Shown here: positions 44,233-52,542 of the stretch, piece by piece
Position numbering within the stretch: the first letter of the stretch is position 1
Layout: every line of letters starts with the position of its first letter
Source of the DNA: Pontibacter ummariensis
GTDB lineage: Bacteria; Bacteroidota; Bacteroidia; Cytophagales; Hymenobacteraceae
DNA length: 64,000 nt
Direction of reading: 5' to 3'
Assembly: GCF_900188175.1 (NCBI RefSeq)
Contig: NZ_FZOQ01000015.1
Coordinates: forward strand, 1-64,000
Position numbers and translations under genes: made by a program
The notes under the pieces: generated by a model
Told to the model about the DNA's origin: nothing
Database searches by the model: none
Seen by the model: only the letters and a program-made list of their open reading frames with translations

Positions 44233-45450
44233 TTAGAAGATTGGAACACCACCTAAATTACCAGCAATGTAGTGGTAACCGCACCCAAAGCCTGAATCAG
44301 CTATTACTTCTTTTATTTCTTCGATATTATCTAGTCTTCTACAATTAGTAAAGGCTTCTTTTAACTCGCATATGATAAGTTCTTCCGGATTAAGTAGGTT
44401 CAGAATAGTTTCGGAATGACTTGTTAAAATGCAAATTCCATCATTAAAAGTGTCACGTAAATAATTGATTAGTAAAGTATTAGCATAGGGGTGAAGGTAA
44501 TTTTCAGGCTCTTCTATTATAGTTGTATTTTGCTTTTGTTTAACAACTCCAACTAACAAGGCCAAAATCTTTACTGTCCCATCTGATAAAGTATTTGATG
44601 GAAATTTATTTCCATAGCTGTCCTTTAAAGCAAAATACCTTTTATAGCTAATGTCAGATATCTCTGGACTAATTTGTTGATAATTTGGTAGTATTTGTTC
44701 TAAGAGTAAATTTATTTCACTTAAATACTCTGATCTTTTATTCATAAAATGTAGAGTATTCGCCAAATACCTTCCATTCCCTAGCATCTCGTTAGGCTCA
44801 GTAATATCACATGATAGTCGAGCGATATTAGGATCAATATTTATTGATTTAATTTTATTAAAATCAGATGATACGAGATGACAGACAAAGAACAATTTTG
44901 ACATCAAGGGAAGAAAGCTTTCATTATTTTCCCTTTCTTCTCCTAACTCAATAGTCAAAGTTTTTTGTCCTTTTTTTATTATTTTAAAATCCCCTAGCAA
45001 ATCTTTACTTAAAACCTTTGCATCAATTTCATTATCCTTCTGTATAATTCTTAAAACTTTCCTATAAGCTTTTTTAGGTCCCTTTCTACTTATTTCTACT
45101 TTCTCTTCAGTTATAAAAAGCTCTTCTCCAACTGAAAGGTTTATTGAATAAATGTACTTTAAATCATACTGATCATCTCCCAGTTTACCTTTAACTCTTC
45201 CTCGTGCCTCTAATTTAATACTTCTTTCTTCATCAGTATTCACAGCATTAAAAGTAGAGCCCACACCTCCGTACTGTGTGAATGCTTCATACAAAGTGCT
45301 TGAACTCAAAGATGATAATAATGAAAGAGCTTGGCATATATTGGTTTTACCAACTCCATTAGGTCCTACTAGGACGTTGATACCTTTGGTAAATGAAATT
45401 TCGAAATTTTTGAGTGACTTGAAGCCATCTACCTTAAAATTTTCAATCAT
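44233..45450 (-). CDS. AAA15/AAA21-type ATPase of a two-gene module
   Basis: 405 residues from the ATG of MIENFKVDGFKSLKNFEISF; the frame opens 16 codons earlier with a hydrophobic stretch not typical of the family. It is an SMC/Rad50-like ATPase: Walker A GPNGVGKTN (about 28-36), signature-like LSDGTVKILALL, Walker B NTTIIEEPENYLHP and switch His in TSHSE. No Toprim domain is attached, unlike OLD nucleases; that part is probably supplied by the downstream DUF4276-like protein. Split ATPase + Toprim-like pairs include known anti-phage systems such as PARIS. It is AT-rich and lies between the housekeeping hrpB and a transposase. Confidence 0.8.
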   Translation of the reverse strand: MIENFKVDGFKSLKNFEISFTKGINVLVGPNGVGKTNICQALSLLSSLSSSTLYEAFTQYGGVGSTFNAVNTDEERSIKLEARGRVKGKLGDDQYDLKYIYSINLSVGEELFITEEKVEISRKGPKKAYRKVLRIIQKDNEIDAKVLSKDLLGDFKIIKKGQKTLTIELGEERENNESFLPLMSKLFFVCHLVSSDFNKIKSINIDPNIARLSCDITEPNEMLGNGRYLANTLHFMNKRSEYLSEINLLLEQILPNYQQISPEISDISYKRYFALKDSYGNKFPSNTLSDGTVKILALLVGVVKQKQNTTIIEEPENYLHPYANTLLINYLRDTFNDGICILTSHSETILNLLNPEELIICELKEAFTNCRRLDNIEEIKEVIADSGFGCGYHYIAGNLGGVPIF

Positions 45451-45573
45451 GTTTGAGCAAAAAATTAATTCTATTATTAGACCGAAGCAATATACCAATA
45501 TTGTATATCAACTTAGCACAATTGAATTGGCAGTAAGATTAGAGATAAAAATAATTTCTAGTAGAACCACCTC

Positions 45574-46294
45574 CGCTGGCGCGAGCTTGTAACTCGTGCA
45601 ATCTCTTGTTCACGCAGCTATACCTTCTGCTAGAGTAACAGTACGAGCTACAAGCTTGCACTAGCGAAATACGACCAAAACCCGGTCGCTGCTGTTATAA
45701 GTATAAGCAGAAACATGAGCCGGAAGTATAAATTTAATAACCAGGAAGGGCTATACTTTGTCAGCTTTGCGGTGGTGTACTGGATAAACGTATTTACGCG
45801 GGAGGAGTACTTTGCCATCCTTACCGATAGCCTGGACTACTGCCGCAAGAACAAAGGCATAGAGATCTATGCCTGGTGCATCATGCCTAGCCACGTGCAC
45901 CTTATCTTCCGTGCCAAGGCCAGCAACCCGAGTGTGCTGCTGAAGGAGTTGAAGACGCATATTTCTAAACAACTACAGAAGGCCATAGCTGAGCACAACC
46001 AGGAGAGTCGGAAAGAATGGATGCTTTGGCTGATGGAACGGGCCGGCCTGAAGAGCAGCAACGTGAAGCACCGGCAGTTCTGGCAGCAGCACAATCAGCC
46101 CATTGAGCTTTGGAGTCCTGCGTTGATAGACCAAAAGATCGACTATATCCATAACAACCCTGTAGTAGCTGGCTTTGTGTCGGAACCGGAGCATTGGAAG
46201 TATAGCAGTGCCATAGACTATAGTGGTGGTAAAGGTGTGCTTGAGATTGATATTGCTTGAACAATGGAGGTACGAGCTACAAGCTCGCACCAGC
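45574..46294 (+). mobile_element. Complete RAYT transposon unit with REP ends (copy A)
   Basis: A unit of about 720 bp. The left end holds two inverted REP sequences, CGCTGGCGCGAGCTTGTAAC (from 45574) and GTACGAGCTACAAGCTTGCA (from 45641), the reverse complement of each other at 21 of 26 positions. The RAYT gene follows at 45715, and the right end is GTACGAGCTACAAGCTCGCA (46270-46294), again inverted to the left. Between the left REPs lies ACGCAGCTATACCTTCTGC, also conserved in other copies. Confidence 0.8.
45715..46260 (+). CDS. REP-associated tyrosine transposase (RAYT, Y1/HUH family)
   Basis: A 181-residue intact transposase. The HUH motif is SHVHLIF (about 62-68), and the single catalytic Tyr is in DQKIDYIHNNPV (about 144). 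The N-terminus MSRKYKFNNQEGLYFVSFAV and C-terminus GGKGVLEIDIA match the Bacteroidota RAYT group. These enzymes cut and join single-stranded DNA at REP hairpins. REP palindromes flank the gene on both sides, and decayed relatives lie downstream at 49348, 51260, 52400 and 57255, so this copy may have produced them or shared their source. Confidence 0.92.
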   Translation: MSRKYKFNNQEGLYFVSFAVVYWINVFTREEYFAILTDSLDYCRKNKGIEIYAWCIMPSHVHLIFRAKASNPSVLLKELKTHISKQLQKAIAEHNQESRKEWMLWLMERAGLKSSNVKHRQFWQQHNQPIELWSPALIDQKIDYIHNNPVVAGFVSEPEHWKYSSAIDYSGGKGVLEIDIA

Positions 46295-46337
46295 AATATT
46301 GGAAATAACCCCCACTGCCATTCAGGACCACATCAGC

Positions 46338-49058
46338 CTATACCGGTAAGTAAATCCGGAAGGTCGTGCCCACATTTACCTTACTTTCCACTTCGATCTT
46401 CCCGTCTGCGTTCTCCACTACTTTTTTCACCATATAAAGCCCGATGCCAGTGCCTTCTACATGGTCGTGGAAGCGCTTAAACATGGTAAAAAGGCCTTCC
46501 CTCTGGCTTGGTGTCATGCCAAGTCCGTTATCGGCGAAGGTCAGGACATGGTATTTACCCACCAGCTGGCAACTGATCTGAACGTGCGGCGTCCGGTTGG
46601 TAGCGTGGTATTTGATGGCGTTGGAGAGCAGGTTGTAAACGATACTCCGCAAATTCTTGCTCGAGAAGCGAATAGCCGTATCAGGCGCCACCTGTACGTC
46701 CACCACAGCCTCAGAAGATTTTAACAAGTGCGCCAGGTCCAGCATCACCTCTTCGATTACCTCCGCTACATGCACCTGCTCGGTATTGAACACGTTTTCC
46801 TGCTGCAGCTTGGCCACTTCAGTCAGACTGTCGATGGTTTTCTTGAAGCGCTCGACGGAGCTCTTCATCCTTTTCAGGATAGCCTGTGTTTCAGTGCTTC
46901 TGAGATCTGCAGCAGTATGTTCGTCAAACAAGAGGGCCAGGAGGCCCTCAATGTTCAGGATAGGCGCTTTCAGGTCATGGGAGGCGGTATAGATGAAATT
47001 GTCCAGATCGTTGTTGATGCTCACCAGGTGCCTGTTCTTCTCTTCCAGCGCCTCCTGCTGCTCTTTCCGTTCGTGCACATCGGTAGCCGTTCCGAACCAG
47101 CCAGTTACCCTGCCGTTGCTGTCGAACTGCGGTAGTGCGCGACTCAGGTGCCAGCGGTAGCTGCCATCAGACATCCGTAGCCTGTGCTCAATTTCGTAGG
47201 GTGTACACGCTTGCACCGCCTCATTCCAGGTGTCTAATGTCCGTTGCTCGTCTTCTTCAATTAGTATGCTTTCCCAATGCCAACTGCCGTCAGGCTGCTG
47301 CCTGGCCCCCGAAAACTCAGACACACGTTTGTTGTAGTAGGTAACAGTCCCATCCGGTTTGGCAATCCATACGATCTGCGGCATGGCGTCGGCCAGGTTC
47401 TGCAGGTCGCGGGCACTTTGTTCGATTTTCTTCCTTGCCTGTACCTGCTCTGTTACATCCTGGGCCACATGGATCACACCGCTTACTTCACCTTCCTCCA
47501 TGAGCGGGGTATAAGACAGGTCTAAATAATGCGGCTCCACTTTGCCGTTCTTCAGCAAATGCACCAGCTGTTCGTTTGCCGAGATCGCTTTTCCGGTATG
47601 CAGCACCTGGCGTACCACCTCCAGTACGGCCTGGCCCTCCACCTCTGGCAGCGCTTCCACCAATTTCTTGCCGTTCACTTCGTCTGCGGATTCTCTGCCC
47701 ATCATGTGCAGCATGGGCGCATTCACGTTCTCAATCACCATATCGTCGCCCCACGTGAAGGCGATGGCGACGGGTGCCTGTTTGATCATGTTCCGGAAGC
47801 GCGCATCGCTTTCCTCTAAGCGCTTTTGCGCCAGGTTCAGCTCTGTAACATCGGCTCCTGTGTTGATGACACCGTACACCTCTCCTGCTGTATTAAAAAG
47901 GGGCGTAAAGCTAAAATCGAAATAATGCGTCCGCAGCTCTCCGCCGACTACTAAATCAAGTTTATGATTTTTGGCCTGGAAAGGTACACCTGTTTTATAA
48001 ACTGTTTCGAGCTGCTCGAACACCTGCTGGTTCTCCAACTCGGGCAGCACGTCTTTGTATAACTTGCCCACAATGTCGTTGCCTTTGCCCAGGCCATCTT
48101 TAAGCGCCTGGTTGGCAAACTGTATCCGCATTTCGCTGCCAAAGTATACACCAATGGGGTGGTGCGAACTTTCAATAAAAGACCGCAACTGCTGCTCGCT
48201 TTCCTCGACCTTTCGGCGTGCCAGCACCTGCTCCGTTACGTCATGCGCCACGCTGAACACACCGGCAGCTACCGTGTCGCCTGCGTTTGCATAATAAGGC
48301 TGGTATACAAAGTTGTAGTAGCGAAGCACTTCCTTCCCGTCCTTTATGAGTGTAACAGGGTACTCAGTCGCATAAAAAGGTTGGCCTACATCACGCACCT
48401 GATCCAGCAATTCTCGGAAGCCTTGCGAGGCGGTTTCCGGAAGGGACTCAAACAAAGGTTTGCCGATGATCTCTGATGTTTTGCCTAATATGCTGAGTAT
48501 TTCCTCATTGGCGAGCTCTACAATATGCTCAAGGCCGGTTACAATGCAAACCGCCACCGGAGCCTGCATAAACAGACTGTACTTTTTTTCAATCTCCCGC
48601 ATGGCAGCGGCCTTTCTCTCTGCCACTACTTGCTCCGTAATCTCAGCCGGAGAATGTAAAATATACAGCACGTTGCCTTCCGCGTCCAGGACAGGCTTGT
48701 TGCTTGCCTTCCAATACCGCTCTTCAAATTCTCCGGCTGCGTTTATCAAATCATAACGCACCATGGGCATCTGGTCGAGCACTTTGTTGCTTAACGCGTT
48801 CTCAAGAGAAGCCCTTAGACTGGAAGGACCCGTTGTTGAGTCAGTTTCCGGGTTCACAGGATATGCCTCAAAAATACTTTTGCCCACTACCTCGTGCCTT
48901 TCATAGCCCGTAATGCGCAGCTGTTCGTCACTCACGGCCAGTATGGTAAAAAGGGGCGGGTTGGGTTGCAGCAACAAGTAATTGCCTGACAGAGAATTGA
49001 AGACAATCTGAAGGTCCGGCGCCGGGATACTCTCCCGGCCAGAATTGGCGTGGGGCAT
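46338..49058 (-). CDS. Multi-PAS sensor histidine kinase
   Basis: About 906 residues from the ATG of MPHANSGRESIPAPDLQIVF; 15 upstream codons to 49103 are possible but look untypical. It has no membrane segment. Five PAS-type domains follow in series (roughly 15-125, 150-280, 285-410, 415-540, 550-675), each closed by a DVTEQ/DVTEL/DVHER coil. The kinase core has His in TASHDLKAPILN (about 694), N box NLLSNAIKYH, G1 DNGLGM and G2 GTGIGLYMVKK. This layout is frequent in Bacteroidota. No response regulator is adjacent. The 3' end lies 44 bp from the right end of the RAYT unit. Confidence 0.9.
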   Translation of the reverse strand: MPHANSGRESIPAPDLQIVFNSLSGNYLLLQPNPPLFTILAVSDEQLRITGYERHEVVGKSIFEAYPVNPETDSTTGPSSLRASLENALSNKVLDQMPMVRYDLINAAGEFEERYWKASNKPVLDAEGNVLYILHSPAEITEQVVAERKAAAMREIEKKYSLFMQAPVAVCIVTGLEHIVELANEEILSILGKTSEIIGKPLFESLPETASQGFRELLDQVRDVGQPFYATEYPVTLIKDGKEVLRYYNFVYQPYYANAGDTVAAGVFSVAHDVTEQVLARRKVEESEQQLRSFIESSHHPIGVYFGSEMRIQFANQALKDGLGKGNDIVGKLYKDVLPELENQQVFEQLETVYKTGVPFQAKNHKLDLVVGGELRTHYFDFSFTPLFNTAGEVYGVINTGADVTELNLAQKRLEESDARFRNMIKQAPVAIAFTWGDDMVIENVNAPMLHMMGRESADEVNGKKLVEALPEVEGQAVLEVVRQVLHTGKAISANEQLVHLLKNGKVEPHYLDLSYTPLMEEGEVSGVIHVAQDVTEQVQARKKIEQSARDLQNLADAMPQIVWIAKPDGTVTYYNKRVSEFSGARQQPDGSWHWESILIEEDEQRTLDTWNEAVQACTPYEIEHRLRMSDGSYRWHLSRALPQFDSNGRVTGWFGTATDVHERKEQQEALEEKNRHLVSINNDLDNFIYTASHDLKAPILNIEGLLALLFDEHTAADLRSTETQAILKRMKSSVERFKKTIDSLTEVAKLQQENVFNTEQVHVAEVIEEVMLDLAHLLKSSEAVVDVQVAPDTAIRFSSKNLRSIVYNLLSNAIKYHATNRTPHVQISCQLVGKYHVLTFADNGLGMTPSQREGLFTMFKRFHDHVEGTGIGLYMVKKVVENADGKIEVESKVNVGTTFRIYLPV

Positions 49059-49347
49059 TTTGAAAAAATAAGTATTGCTGAAAGGTACAAAATTACAACG
49101 CAAGATTGATTTCCTGGTTCCGTATTGTCTGCTTGAACATGATACCTGGTATGAAGTGGAATTGACGGTACCCTTCCTCAGCGCCCGCTGGCCCCGCTAG
49201 CGCGAGCTTTGTAGCTCGTGCCTTTCTTTTCCACGCAGCTATACTTTCAGCACAAGCACAAGCACAAGCACCAGTACGAGCTCGCACTAGCGTCATACTT
49301 TCCTAACCCAAAACCCGGACGCATCTGTTATAAGTATAAGCAGGAAC

Positions 49348-49886
49348 ATGAGCCGGAAGTATAAATTTCATAACAAGGAGGGGCTATACTTTGTAAGCTT
49401 TGTGGTGGTGTAGGGGATAGACGTGTTTACGCGGGAGGCGTAGTTGCCTTGCTTACCGACAGCCTGAACTAAGCCGGAAAAACAAAGGCATGGCGATCTA
49501 TGCCTGGTGCATCATGCTCCCCCACGTGCACTTCATCTTCCGGACTAGAGATAACAACCCGAGCGTGCTGCTGAAGGAGCTGAAATGTATACTTTTAAAC
49601 AGCTGCAGAATACCACAGCGGAGCACATGCAATGGGAAGTCAGCAGAAGTTGAAACCCACCCCCGCCCCTCCAAGGAGGGGAATTCTACTATAAGAAACT
49701 ACTCCCCTCTTGGGAGGGGTTAGGGGTGGGTAAAAAGACCAAGAGAGTTCACCACTACCTTACTGGCGTATCCTTTACTTTCTACATATTTCTGCAGGCT
49801 TTGTGTCGGAGCCAGCTTATTGGACGTATAGCAGCGCCATAGACTTTAGCAGCGGCAAAGGTGTGCTGGAGATTGATATTGCCGGA
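49348..49886 (+). pseudogene. RAYT pseudogene (copy B)
   Basis: It starts MSRKYKFHNKEGLYFVSFVV like the intact copy, then meets stops (49411-49413 and 49440-49442) and frameshifts. The HUH segment LPHVHFIF is still readable near 49530. After about 49650 the sequence is replaced by a 76-bp palindromic insertion and unrelated DNA, and coding similarity resumes at AGFVSEP to GKGVLEIDIA (about 49795-49886). The catalytic Tyr region is lost. It cannot make an active enzyme. Confidence 0.8.
49655..49730. repeat. 76-bp inverted-repeat element nested in RAYT copy B
   Basis: CCCACCCCCGCCCCTCCAAG then GAGGGG, a 20-base AT-rich centre, then CTCCCCTCTTGGGAGGGG and TTAGGGGTGGG. The outer and inner arms are each nearly palindromic. 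Related half-elements are at 21126-21151 and 40363-40396. Confidence 0.7.
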
Positions 49887-50018
49887 ACAATGGAGGTACG
49901 AGCTGCAAGCTTGCACCTCCATTGCCTTCACTAGCATTACTTTTACGAGCACTAATCTACAGTAGCGGAGAACTACTAACGAACTAAAATACTGCCCGGC
50001 ACCTGGAGTGTTGCCTTC

Positions 50019-50100
50019 CGCTGGGGCAAGCTAGTAGCTTGTGCCTTTCCTTTTCATAAAGCTTTACCTTTAGCACGGGCTACAATTTTGCAGGAGCAAG
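50019..50100 (+). repeat. Solo left end of the RAYT unit
   Basis: CGCTGGGGCAAGCTAGTAGC followed by TTGTGCCTTTCCTTTTC, then a degraded inner inverted REP ending near 50100. No transposase follows; the gene at 50103 begins (3' end) directly after it. Confidence 0.6.
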
Positions 50101-50102
50101 GT

Positions 50103-50783
50103 TTATTGAGCAGAAACGGATGGGTTGTTGAAGTAAGCTTTTAACTTTTTCCCGGTTAGTATTTTCGTAGCATGAAGCCAATTGATGATTTCCGTTCTGG
50201 AGGCCTCGTCTAAATCGCCATTCCTCTTGGTATACTCTACAATCCAAACGGTATATTGAAAGAGGATGGTGGGGGGCTCCAATATCTTTTTTATTTCGCT
50301 TTGCGCCTCAAAGGGGCCGCATTTGTCGCTTTTCGTTTCATACAGAACATACTTATCCGTCTCCTCTAATATATTCGAATAATAAGTTTTGCCTGGGCAG
50401 TTCTTTTCTCTTTGCTTCATCAGCATCCGATGAATTTTTTGCGCCGATTTCCCTTCCGCATCAATTCGAATAATCGCAATCATTTCCTGCCAGTTAGCTA
50501 AGTCCTGGCCTTCCGGCACCAGATTGATGATTCCTTCATCAACATATGTGGAGTAGAGGTTCCAGCGATCTCCAAGTAAATCGAATGAAGCGTAGCCTGT
50601 ATCGTCTTCGATAGCTGTATCACAAGGCATAAGAAGTCCTTCCCTAAAATCAACCCACAGCAGATTTTTTTCTTCCGGGAAAAACTTAACTCTAATCCCT
50701 CTTTGTCCGGGAGAGGTTAATTGCCCAAAAGCTGTTGTGCAGCTAAGCACCAGCAGGAAACCGAAGAAATAACAGGCTTTCAT
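50103..50783 (-). CDS. Secreted protein of unknown function
   Basis: A 226-residue protein with a clear signal peptide (1-20, cut near TTAFGQ). The mature part has hydrophobic beta-type stretches (NLLWVDFREGLLM, TILFQYTVWIVEY) and three cysteines, two of which (CDTAIED and NCPGK) might pair. No family recognised. It is AT-rich compared with the core genes and lies among RAYT remnants, so it belongs to the accessory patch. Confidence 0.7.
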   Translation of the reverse strand: MKACYFFGFLLVLSCTTAFGQLTSPGQRGIRVKFFPEEKNLLWVDFREGLLMPCDTAIEDDTGYASFDLLGDRWNLYSTYVDEGIINLVPEGQDLANWQEMIAIIRIDAEGKSAQKIHRMLMKQREKNCPGKTYYSNILEETDKYVLYETKSDKCGPFEAQSEIKKILEPPTILFQYTVWIVEYTKRNGDLDEASRTEIINWLHATKILTGKKLKAYFNNPSVSAQ

Positions 50784-50789
50784 TTAGGT

Positions 50790-51190
50790 TGCTTTAAATT
50801 GCGGGAATAACTCGCAGGAAATTGAGCGAAAGAACAGCTTAATGATAAAGAACACTTACATCATCCTTTCTGTAACGAGAGAGTATTTGAGGCGAAGCTA
50901 TTTTTAAAGAACTCAACAGTTTACAAAGAGCAGGAAGCAAGATGAGTTGCCAAAGGCACACAACGTACAGGCGGCACTCTTTTATACCAGGGTAAGTAGC
51001 TAAACAGAAGGAGTTACTTATTTCAAGTCCTGGCTAAACAGAGACTTTAGGGCTATTTTTAATCTCTGGCTGTAAAACCGGTTACCTTATAACCTATATA
51101 CGTTTATAATTTTAATACGATTTATTTTACTTTTAACTAAAAACAGAGTATCATTCTTTGTCTAAGCCAGCCAGCACTCGCTTTTCATAA
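50790..51190. other. Gene-free stretch
   Basis: AT-rich spacer upstream of the secreted protein gene. No coding sequence or repeat was recognised until the RAYT remnant begins at 51198. Confidence 0.4.
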
Positions 51191-51197
51191 GAACCCT

Positions 51198-51429
51198 TGC
51201 TGGCGCGCACTTGCAGTTCGTGCCTTTTCTTTTCCTCAAAGTATTACCTTCACTGCCGTAATAGACCAGAAGTTCGGACCATCCATAACAACCCCGTGGA
51301 GGCTGGCTTTGTGTCGGAGCCACAGCATTGGAAACACAGCAGCGCCATTGACTTTAGCGGCGGCAAAGGTGTGCTGGAGATTGATCTTGCATGAAGAATG
51401 GAGACACAAGCTGCAAGTTCGGGCCAGCG
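51198..51429 (+). mobile_element. Internally deleted RAYT unit (copy C)
   Basis: A unit of 232 bp with both ends: left REP TGCTGGCGCGCACTTGCAGT (51198) and right REP GACACAAGCTGCAAGTTCGG (51403-51429). Between them remains only the last third of the transposase, from the region of the catalytic Tyr (altered here) through IHNNPVEAGFVSEP to GGKGVLEIDLA and the stop at 51394. The N-terminal two thirds, with the HUH motif, are gone. Confidence 0.78.
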
Positions 51430-51441
51430 GAGAAGTTAATG

Positions 51442-51927
51442 CTAGTAAGCCAGCAAACGTCCGCAGGTAATCACGAGCACCCATACCACCACAGAGCATG
51501 CCGCCACGGCTTTCGCAGCCGGGGGTGTGTGGCCCTGCCGCCATTCGGGTGCAGCAGGAAAGATATACCTGTGAAAAAGCCCGGCATTTACACCACCTGC
51601 CACCAGCCCGATCAGTTTGATCTGAAACATCGTATCAGCGGCCAACGCCACGGCATTAGTACTAAACAGGAGTATTCCGGAAGGCACGATCAGGTATAAG
51701 CCCCTCCTGGACCAGGGCAGCAGGTAACAGGCCAGCTCCGGGACAGGTAGTTTTCTGGAAAAGCCCAGCAGGCGCATGTCGAACAGGAAAGCGGCCCCGA
51801 CCAACAGCACAATCCCCAGGATGTGCACAATCTCCAGGAAAGGGTACAGCCAGGAAGAACTCCGGATGGCGCTGGCTAAAGCTGACGCTTCCAGCCCCTG
51901 CAACAGCCCGGCCAGGGTAGCGGCCAC
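51442..51927 (-). CDS. Membrane protein, DUF6644-like
   Basis: 161 residues from a GTG start at 51927, a few bases after the stop of the upstream gene. Four hydrophobic segments are seen (about 30-50, 68-88, 95-113, 138-157). Features such as WLYPFLEIVHILGIVLLVGA with a central His, and NAGLFHRY, resemble small haem-type membrane proteins of the DUF6644 group. It is paired with the DUF6152-like gene, an association seen in several bacteria, possibly as a membrane/periplasm pair. Function unknown. A RAYT remnant ends 13 bp beyond its 3' end. Confidence 0.7.
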   Translation of the reverse strand: MAATLAGLLQGLEASALASAIRSSSWLYPFLEIVHILGIVLLVGAAFLFDMRLLGFSRKLPVPELACYLLPWSRRGLYLIVPSGILLFSTNAVALAADTMFQIKLIGLVAGGVNAGLFHRYIFPAAPEWRQGHTPPAAKAVAACSVVVWVLVITCGRLLAY

Positions 51928-51929
51928 CG

Positions 51930-52274
51930 CTAGCGTAGCTCTATCTTTTTATCTCCTACATATATCCGTTCGGCACGCATCTCGTCCCCCTCTTCTTTAT
52001 GCGGATAGCCTACTACCCGCACCTTATCGCCAGGTTGGATCATGTCTTTTGTCAGTCCACGGGAACTCATTCTGCTGGGCGGGGCCAGCACTACCGTCCA
52101 GGTTTTATCTTCGTGCTGCAGTTGCAGCATACCATGCGGGTTCTCGTAGGTGATTTCCTTCACCTGGCCGGTGTAGTCCAGCGTTTTGGTCTGGTCGTAA
52201 TTTGCCCAACCGTGGTGCAGTGCCACAGCCAGCGGGAAAAACAGCATCAGGAGTAATTTGACAGGCAATAGCAT
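51930..52274 (-). CDS. Exported protein, DUF6152-like
   Basis: A 114-residue protein with a signal peptide (1-18, cut near VALHHG). HHGWANYDQTKTLDYTGQVK then EITYENPHGMLQL matches the small periplasmic DUF6152 family, with a His-rich mature N-terminus (HH) that could bind metal. It is followed after two bases by the DUF6644-like gene, so they form an operon. Role unknown. Confidence 0.75.
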   Translation of the reverse strand: MLLPVKLLLMLFFPLAVALHHGWANYDQTKTLDYTGQVKEITYENPHGMLQLQHEDKTWTVVLAPPSRMSSRGLTKDMIQPGDKVRVVGYPHKEEGDEMRAERIYVGDKKIELR

Positions 52275-52348
52275 AAGTATAAACTTTAAATTCAGACACT
52301 TATGTAAAAACGAAGAAAACAGAAAAAAGTGTAAGTATGCGTATCTCC

Positions 52349-52530
52349 CGCTGGCGCGAGCTTAAAGCTTGTGCCTTTTCTTTTCCACGTAGCTACACCT
52401 TCAGCACATGTAACGATATAAGCTATTACGTCCATAACAACCCCGTGGAGGCTGGCTTTGTGTCGGAGCCGGAGCATGGGAAGTATAGCAGCGCCAAAGT
52501 CTTTAGCGGCGGGAAAGGTGTGTTGTAGAT
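52349..52530 (+). mobile_element. Internally deleted RAYT unit (copy D), right end lost
   Basis: The left REP CGCTGGCGCGAGCTTAAAGC (52349) is followed by the conserved CTTTTCTTTTCCACGTAGCT and then directly by the transposase C-terminus: YYVHNNPVEAGFVSEP (Tyr retained) to GGKGVL and a stop at 52528. No right REP remains; the lipoprotein gene ends 13 bp further on. Confidence 0.72.
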
Positions 52531-52542
52531 TAACCCCCATGA

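Larger units (their letters stand above)
49195..49920 (+). mobile_element. Decayed RAYT unit (copy B) with nested palindrome
   Basis: The left REP begins CGCTAGCGCGAGCTTTGTAG (49195), the inner inverted REP is GTACGAGCTCGCACTAGCG (49274-49292) and the right end is GTACGAGCTGCAAGCTTGCA (49896-49920). The gene inside is broken. A short AGCACA tandem repeat (about 49249-49272) lies in the leader. Confidence 0.75.

Noticed and set aside
49249..49272. AGCACA tandem repeat considered as a CRISPR or phase-variation tract
   Set aside because: Only about four short units inside the leader of a dead transposon, without spacers and not in a coding region.
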